From the NCBI GenBank assembly GCA_040756575.1, contig JBFLYP010000002.1:117772-181771 (forward strand): a stretch of DNA of 64,000 bases, read 5' to 3'. Both the position numbers and the translations under genes were made by a program. Position 1 is the first letter of the stretch. Each line of letters starts with the position of its first letter. The stretch is from DTYU01 sp040756575. GTDB lineage: Bacteria > Bacillota > Desulfotomaculia > Desulfotomaculales > Ammonificaceae. This document shows positions 59,645 to 64,000 of this stretch, in pieces. Under the pieces are notes generated by a model, which worked only from the letters and a program-made list of their open reading frames with translations, did no database searches and was not told where the DNA came from.

Positions 59645-60331
59645 ATGAATTTGCGGCGGGTCCTCTTAAGCATAATGGTGCTGGTGGGTTGCGTACTTGT
59701 TTTTGCGCTCGCCTCGCGCGCGAGAGCACAGAACCCAGTTCTCTACTGGGGCACTACAGGTTGGCAGGTTTCCCAGGTACAGCAGCGGCTGGCCTCTTGG
59801 GGGTATTATAACGGACCGATAGACGGGGTTTACGGAAACGAGACGGCAAAGGCGGTGCGAACCTTCCAGTGGAAGAACGGACTTAGAGTCGACGGGGTAG
59901 TCGGTCCGGAAACGTGGGCGGCGCTCGGCTTTCCCGTTGCGCGTGCAGCGCCGGCCGTCTCGCGTGGGTATGTTTCCGACCGTGATTCGGTGACGCTGCT
60001 CGCGCGGGTGATTATGGGAGAGGCGGCAGACGAGCCGTTTGAAGGAAAAGTTGCTGTGGGGGCGGTCATCCTAAATCGGATGCGCAACGCTTCCTTTCCT
60101 CATACAATAGCCGGCGTCATCTTTCAGCCCGGAGCGTTCGAATCGGTCTCCAACGGACATATCTGGCGTGAGCTTTCAACGGAAGCTATCCGGGCGGCGG
60201 AGTTGGCGCTTGCCGGTTGGGACCCGACTGGCGGGGCACTGTTTTTCTGGAACCCGGCAAAGCCGGTGTCGGCTTGGATTTGGACGCGGACGATAGTAGC
60301 CCGCATCGGGCGCCACGTCTTTGCACTTTAG
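59645..60331 (+). CDS. sleB: Spore cortex-lytic enzyme SleB
   Basis: 228 residues. A signal peptide (about 1-28) is followed by a peptidoglycan-binding repeat (VSQVQQRLASWGYYNGPIDGVYGNETAKAV) and the lytic transglycosylase domain (LARVIMGEAADEPFEGKVAVGAVILNR; catalytic Glu in MGEA). SleB breaks down the spore cortex on germination and needs YpeB, whose gene follows. Confidence 0.96.
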   Translation: MNLRRVLLSIMVLVGCVLVFALASRARAQNPVLYWGTTGWQVSQVQQRLASWGYYNGPIDGVYGNETAKAVRTFQWKNGLRVDGVVGPETWAALGFPVARAAPAVSRGYVSDRDSVTLLARVIMGEAADEPFEGKVAVGAVILNRMRNASFPHTIAGVIFQPGAFESVSNGHIWRELSTEAIRAAELALAGWDPTGGALFFWNPAKPVSAWIWTRTIVARIGRHVFAL

Positions 60332-60370
60332 CGAGGGGTTTTAAATTTGGCCAAGACGGAGGAGAAAGAA

Positions 60371-61735
60371 ATGAGATTCAGATACCTCACCATTTTTTTG
60401 ACCGGATTGGTTGCTCTGGCCATAGCGGCCTGGGGTTACAACCAGTACACGTTGCGACGGAATGTAGAAACAGATCTTAATAACCGGTACCAGCGCGCAT
60501 TCTACGACTTGCTTTCGGGAACCCAGAACCTCGAGGTTCTGTTAGGGAAAAGCCTGGTTGTTGGCGGGCGTGAGCAGTCGAGCGCTATTTTTGCTTCCAT
60601 TTGGCAGCAGGCAATGACGGCCCAGGCGAATCTCGGACAGCTTCCCGTATCGACTCAGTTTACCGAACGCACGGCTAAGTTCCTAACGCAGGCGGCGGAC
60701 TACGCAAACACCCTGTTGAGGCGCGCGGGAACCGGAACACCCGTAACCCGTGACCACTGGGAACGTCTAAACCAGCTTTATAACCAGGCCGCGGTTTTAA
60801 ACCGGGAGCTTTTCAAGGTGGAGGCACGGGTTGCCGCAAACGGAGCGCGCTTCTGGGAAATCCCACGCGTGATCGCTGCAAAAAAAGGCATTGTCAGCAT
60901 GCCGCTGCCGGGGGCACATGCTGACTTCCGTGCAATTAACCGTGAAATGCAAACCTACCCCACGCTGATTTACGACGGGCCCTTTTCGGATCACTTGGAA
61001 CGGAAGCAGCCTCTCGGACTGACCGGAGACATGATTTCCCCTACAACTGCCCGCGATCGTGCACTGTCCCTCATAGACCGGGTTCCCGGTACCAATTATA
61101 CAGCAAGAGTGGTAGGGACGGTGAGAGGCCGCATCCCGGCGTACAGGGTTGAGATCACCGGCCGCCGTCCAGGAGCTGATGAAAAGGCCGTTTTCCTCAT
61201 CAGCAGAAAAGGCGGACACCCGGTGCTGCTTTTAGTGGACCGGGATATAGGGGGAGGCCGTATCGATATGGCCGAGGCACAAAGGCGTGCAGAGGATTAT
61301 CTGAGGCGGCTCGGTCATTCGGCCATGCGCCTAACTTATCGTATTCGCCAGAACGGCACCGCCATTTTCAACTTTGCCGGGGAGGAGCAGGGGGCGATAA
61401 TTTACCCGGATCTCGTGAAGGTAACGGTTGCTTTAGACAACGGCAGGGTCATAGGTATGGACGCTGCGGGTTACCTGATGGCGCATCACCGCCGTGGGCC
61501 CTTTAAACCTGCGCTGACCCTTCAGCAGGCACGTTCATTTGTAAGTCCCCACCTTAAAGTGGACCACGCTCGCCTGGCGGTAATTCCTACGGATGCCGGA
61601 AAAGAAAAGCTAACCTATGAGTTCAGAGGCACCACTGGTCCGAATACGTTCTTGGTGTATATTGATGCCGCAAATGGTGAGGAAGCTAAGATTCTGAAAC
61701 TTATTGACACACCGGCGGGAACTTTGGTGATGTAG
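60371..61735 (+). CDS. ypeB: Germination protein YpeB
   Basis: 454 residues: N-terminal anchor (FRYLTIFLTGLVALAIAAWGY), a helical region, then PepSY domains (ARDRALSLIDRV, and later QARSFVSPHLKVDHARLAVIP). It holds SleB inactive in the dormant spore. ATG 60371 follows GGAGGAG by 7 nt; the TTG 24 nt earlier is an alternative. Confidence 0.95.
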   Translation: MRFRYLTIFLTGLVALAIAAWGYNQYTLRRNVETDLNNRYQRAFYDLLSGTQNLEVLLGKSLVVGGREQSSAIFASIWQQAMTAQANLGQLPVSTQFTERTAKFLTQAADYANTLLRRAGTGTPVTRDHWERLNQLYNQAAVLNRELFKVEARVAANGARFWEIPRVIAAKKGIVSMPLPGAHADFRAINREMQTYPTLIYDGPFSDHLERKQPLGLTGDMISPTTARDRALSLIDRVPGTNYTARVVGTVRGRIPAYRVEITGRRPGADEKAVFLISRKGGHPVLLLVDRDIGGGRIDMAEAQRRAEDYLRRLGHSAMRLTYRIRQNGTAIFNFAGEEQGAIIYPDLVKVTVALDNGRVIGMDAAGYLMAHHRRGPFKPALTLQQARSFVSPHLKVDHARLAVIPTDAGKEKLTYEFRGTTGPNTFLVYIDAANGEEAKILKLIDTPAGTLVM

Positions 61736-61757
61736 GCCGAACCAGTTGTAAAGAAAC

Positions 61758-61793
61758 GCAGCAATTACCTGGGGTACCCCAGGTAATTGCTGC
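61758..61793. terminator. Perfect 36-bp palindrome between convergent genes
   Basis: The arms GCAGCAATTACCTGGGGT and its exact complement meet without loop at 61775/61776. It is a strong hairpin on both strands but lacks a T-run on either side. Likely bidirectional terminator of ypeB and the HEAT gene, or another structural element. Confidence 0.6.
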
Positions 61794-61824
61794 AAGTGTA
61801 AATGAATATGATTGCGGGTATTTA

Positions 61825-62355
61825 CTATACCTTTTCGGTAAGCGCTGTGAGTACGGGTTTTGTTACCTGTGCCGGGTCCATTTGCATTAGAGCTCTTGCG
61901 ATGCTGGGTTGGACCGCACGCACCGCCCAGTAATCGTCTTTTAAGGCGCGGGCCAGCGCCTTTATCGCCTTGGGGTCACCGAATTGCCCGAGACCCAGTG
62001 CTGCGTAATGACGTACCAACCAGTATTCGTCTTGCAGAGCATTGATTAAGGGGTCAACCGCTTTTGCGTCGCCGATTTCCCCGAGCGACCTGGCGGCCCG
62101 CCATCTTACTTCTCCTGACGGGTCCTGTAAGAGCGTGATCAGCGCGTCCACTGCCTTATTGGCGCCAAGTTTTCCGAGGGCCTCTGCCGCCCTTTCGCGG
62201 ACGTCGTCATCCGCGTCTGTTAAAGCCTCTATCAAAGGATCTATGGCTTTTGCGTCACCAAGGGACCCCAGTCTTGCTGCGGCAATCGCCCTTACCTGCC
62301 AGTCTTCGCTCTTGTTCCGCAGGGTTTTTATCAGAGCATCTACTTCGGCGCTCAC
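61825..62355 (-). CDS. HEAT-repeat protein
   Basis: 176 residues made of about five HEAT (PBS-lyase type) repeats of 31 residues, each with the pattern DAKAIDPLIEALTDADDDVR-ERAAEALGKLG. There is no catalytic domain or signal peptide, so it should be a soluble binding scaffold. Two repeats have Tyr-Trp pairs (DEYWLVRHYAA, DDYWAVRAV). GTG 62355 follows GGAGGGGG. It is on the opposite strand from its neighbours and carries its own promoter. Confidence 0.88.
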   Translation of the reverse strand: MSAEVDALIKTLRNKSEDWQVRAIAAARLGSLGDAKAIDPLIEALTDADDDVRERAAEALGKLGANKAVDALITLLQDPSGEVRWRAARSLGEIGDAKAVDPLINALQDEYWLVRHYAALGLGQFGDPKAIKALARALKDDYWAVRAVQPSIARALMQMDPAQVTKPVLTALTEKV

Positions 62356-62397
62356 TCTTTCCCCCTCCTTAAAAAATCTTAAAAAATGGTTAACTAC

Positions 62398-62427
62398 ATT
62401 ATAATGCCACGCTGGGCGAAAATTCAA
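62398..62427 (-). promoter_or_regulatory. Promoter for the HEAT-repeat gene
   Basis: Minus strand -35 TTGAAT (62427-62422), 18-nt spacer, -10 TATAAT (62403-62398), 42 bp before the start. Confidence 0.65.
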
Positions 62428-62638
62428 TTATAATTATAAAAAAGTTCTCCAGTTGGAGAAACGCCCCTTAAAGGGTTTAAAATCTTGCGATTGCTTTATA
62501 TGCCGATTATAATAGACAATTAAGAAAAGGGATAGCGCTTAGTTAGCAAATGTGCAGGAAAGCGGCGAGTTCGCCCGCGGAAGCCTGACTACGGCCGGAG
62601 GCAAGCGGGGATAAAAAAAGATAAACCGGATTGAGAGG

Positions 62639-63562
62639 GTGTTTGATTTGCCGGAGGGAACGCTGCATATTTTAACGGAAGGCCGGGTACTCGGCAGATG
62701 GGAAAGAGTTAAGGCTTACATTGAGGTAACAAAGCCCCGTTCGGTTTTTCTCCTGGTTTTTACGGCAGTGGTCCCGCTGGTGGTGGCGTTGCGGGAATCG
62801 GCCCTTTCCTGGACGCAAATATATACGGCACTCATGGCAGTGACACTCGCTTGCGCGGGTGCAAATGCGGTCAGTTGTTATGTTGACCGCGACCTCGATG
62901 CGGCGATGCTACGGACCTCACGGAGGCCGATTCCATCCGGGCGGATAAACCCCCCGGAGAAAGCTTTATACTGGGGGTTGTTGCTCTTTTTTACGGCGGT
63001 CCTTCTCGGTTGGATACTCAATCCCATAGCCTGTTTCTGTCTTTGCGGCGGAATGTTGGGTTACGTGGGAGTTTACAGCCTCTGGCTGAAGCGGAAGAGC
63101 GCCTGGAACATTATCCTCGGCGGTTTCTCCGGCGGCTTGCCGGCGCTGTTCGGCTGGGCCGCGGTTACCGGAAGGGTGGAGTTGCTCCCGGTTTTGATTG
63201 CCGGGCTCGTGGTCCTCTGGATCCCGAACCATATCTGGAGCTTGGCGATCTTCTACCGCGACGACTACGCCCGCGTACGGGTACCTATGCTTCCTGTCGT
63301 TACGGATATTTCAAAGGCGCTGCACTGTCTGGTCTTGACGGTGCTCTTGATGGTCGCGTTATCGCTGTGGATCGGTTATGTGGGAAGCTGGGGCCCGGTT
63401 TACTGGATCACAGCGCTGTTTTTGGGCGCTGTAACTTTAGTGCTGAGTGTTTACGTCTATGTTAGGCCCACCCGGGCGAACGCCTGGCGGCTCTTTAAGT
63501 TCTCCAGCCCTTACCTCTTCCTGCTCTTCTCCGGGATGCTGATCGATGCCTGGTTACGGTAA
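62639..63562 (+). CDS. ctaB: Protohaem IX farnesyltransferase (haem O synthase)
   Basis: 307 residues. CtaB/CyoE attaches a farnesyl chain to haem b. UbiA-type signature NAVSCYVDRDLDAAM (polyprenyl-diphosphate site) and RRPIPSGRI are intact, with seven to nine helices. Haem O/A is used by oxygen reductases, so its presence beside sulfite-reduction genes is unexpected. Other UbiA prenyltransferases are alternative readings, but the DYARVRVPMLPVV segment fits CtaB. Confidence 0.85.
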   Translation: MFDLPEGTLHILTEGRVLGRWERVKAYIEVTKPRSVFLLVFTAVVPLVVALRESALSWTQIYTALMAVTLACAGANAVSCYVDRDLDAAMLRTSRRPIPSGRINPPEKALYWGLLLFFTAVLLGWILNPIACFCLCGGMLGYVGVYSLWLKRKSAWNIILGGFSGGLPALFGWAAVTGRVELLPVLIAGLVVLWIPNHIWSLAIFYRDDYARVRVPMLPVVTDISKALHCLVLTVLLMVALSLWIGYVGSWGPVYWITALFLGAVTLVLSVYVYVRPTRANAWRLFKFSSPYLFLLFSGMLIDAWLR

Positions 63563-63686
63563 CGGGCGGCTGGAATGGTGAACGCCTTCTTGCCAAACAG
63601 TGCCCCGTGCGTAAACAAGCGGATCTCTGCTGTTTTTTTAAAAAAAGAATTAGAAAGCGGTTTCATAGCTTTAGAATTATTTGCTC

Positions 63687-63872
63687 TTAAAAAGACCGGA
63701 AGCGCAGGATGGAGAAGACCAGGGCCGCGCCTAACACTATTCCCGCAACAAAACCGGTTTTCGCCAACGGCAATCCCCAAAAGGTGTGACCCCCGTGACC
63801 TAACAGGAAGGCGGAACCAGCAATCAAAGCAGCGAGAAGTATACCGAGAACCAGGCGGTTAACGAAAAGAGT
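63687..63872 (-). pseudogene. 3' fragment of a UbiB/AarF-type gene
   Basis: The frame ends TLFVNRLVLGILLAALIAGS, then WGLPLAKTGFVAGIVLGAAL and FSILRFRSF. This matches the C-terminal transmembrane hairpin of UbiB/AarF (ABC1 kinase-like) proteins, including the NRL start and the GLP turn. The rest of the gene is missing: upstream of about 63872 the sequence turns into the insertion-sequence-like end. The kinase-like domain is therefore absent. Confidence 0.6.
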
Positions 63873-64000
63873 CCTAGGAGAGTGTTGCAAAACTCCCCGT
63901 AAACAGCCAAAAATCTAAAGAAAGCTGCAGGAACTATGCAATGGCGTGGCGAAATAGATTACTGACTTCAATAACCATTTAAGGGGATATTTAGATATGC
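63873..64000. mobile_element. Insertion-sequence-like end (incomplete at the window edge)
   Basis: GAGAGTGTTGCAAAAC (63878-63893) is identical to the end of the remnant at 110. It begins where the ubiB fragment breaks off. An AAGGGG stands 13 nt before an ATG at 63997, possibly the transposase start. No transposase sequence is inside the window, so the family cannot be named. Confidence 0.45.

Noticed and set aside
63575..63862. 95-codon plus-strand frame
   Set aside because: Antisense to the ubiB fragment, whose transmembrane hairpin is recognisable; the plus frame shows no motif.

Overview
The window looks like the replication-origin region of a spore-forming, sulfate- or sulfite-reducing Firmicute of the Desulfotomaculum/Peptococcaceae type. 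The reasons are a classic origin block (rpmH, dnaA, dnaN, recF, remB, gyrB, gyrA), spore genes (spo0M-like, yyaC, sleB-ypeB), and a DsrM-DsrK-DsrC set with its ferredoxin and a CbiA/DsrN-type amidase. Species cannot be fixed from the sequence alone. TTG and GTG starts are common, which fits this lineage.

Gene direction switches at about 25.7 kb, between dnaA and rpmH. Almost everything to the left is on the minus strand and almost everything to the right on the plus strand, so both arms read away from oriC. Exceptions are yyaC, the HEAT-repeat gene, a toxin remnant and the truncated ubiB remnant.

Left arm, from the window edge to oriC: an IS/MITE-like remnant, a small zinc-ribbon protein and spo0M. 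Next comes a cluster of five tRNAs (Ser x3, Arg x2) around tadA, with a repeated tRNA-flank module. A small AbrB/Doc-like toxin-antitoxin pair follows. Then comes a TetR-controlled HlyD/ABC-2 exporter operon with a visible operator. A beta-propeller lipoprotein, the serine/PLP block (serS, serA, aminotransferase, pdxT, pdxS), uspA, gyrA, gyrB, remB, recF, dnaN and dnaA complete the arm.

Right arm: rpmH, rnpA, yidD, yidC, jag, mnmE, mnmG, rsmG, parA, parB with a parS site, then a small LAGLIDADG-like protein and DUF4446. These are followed by a phosphoribosyltransferase, YkuS-like, yyaC, cvpA, DUF951, rpsF-ssb, rpsR, rplI-dnaB, an FAD dehydrogenase behind a palindromic promoter, purA, and tRNA-Glu and tRNA-Gly. 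A degraded patch (toxin and S-layer remnants) precedes a CBS-ACT protein and the SCIFF ranthipeptide with its radical SAM maturase. The arm continues with an M23/LysM/G5 cell-wall hydrolase, TPR, peptidase-MA and murA, the dsr block, cutA-nfi, sleB-ypeB, a HEAT-repeat protein, ctaB, and a ubiB 3' fragment cut off by an insertion-sequence-like end.

The most unusual signals are noncoding. One is a dispersed GACC..TGCAAAACCC element with three copies near 35.2, 41.9 and 50.6 kb. Another is an M-box-like RNA with no gene behind it. There is a consensus sigma-A promoter buried in a 17-bp inverted repeat in front of a gene that lacks a normal start codon. A hairpin module follows the 3' ends of four tRNA genes. 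A perfect 36-bp palindrome lies between convergent genes.
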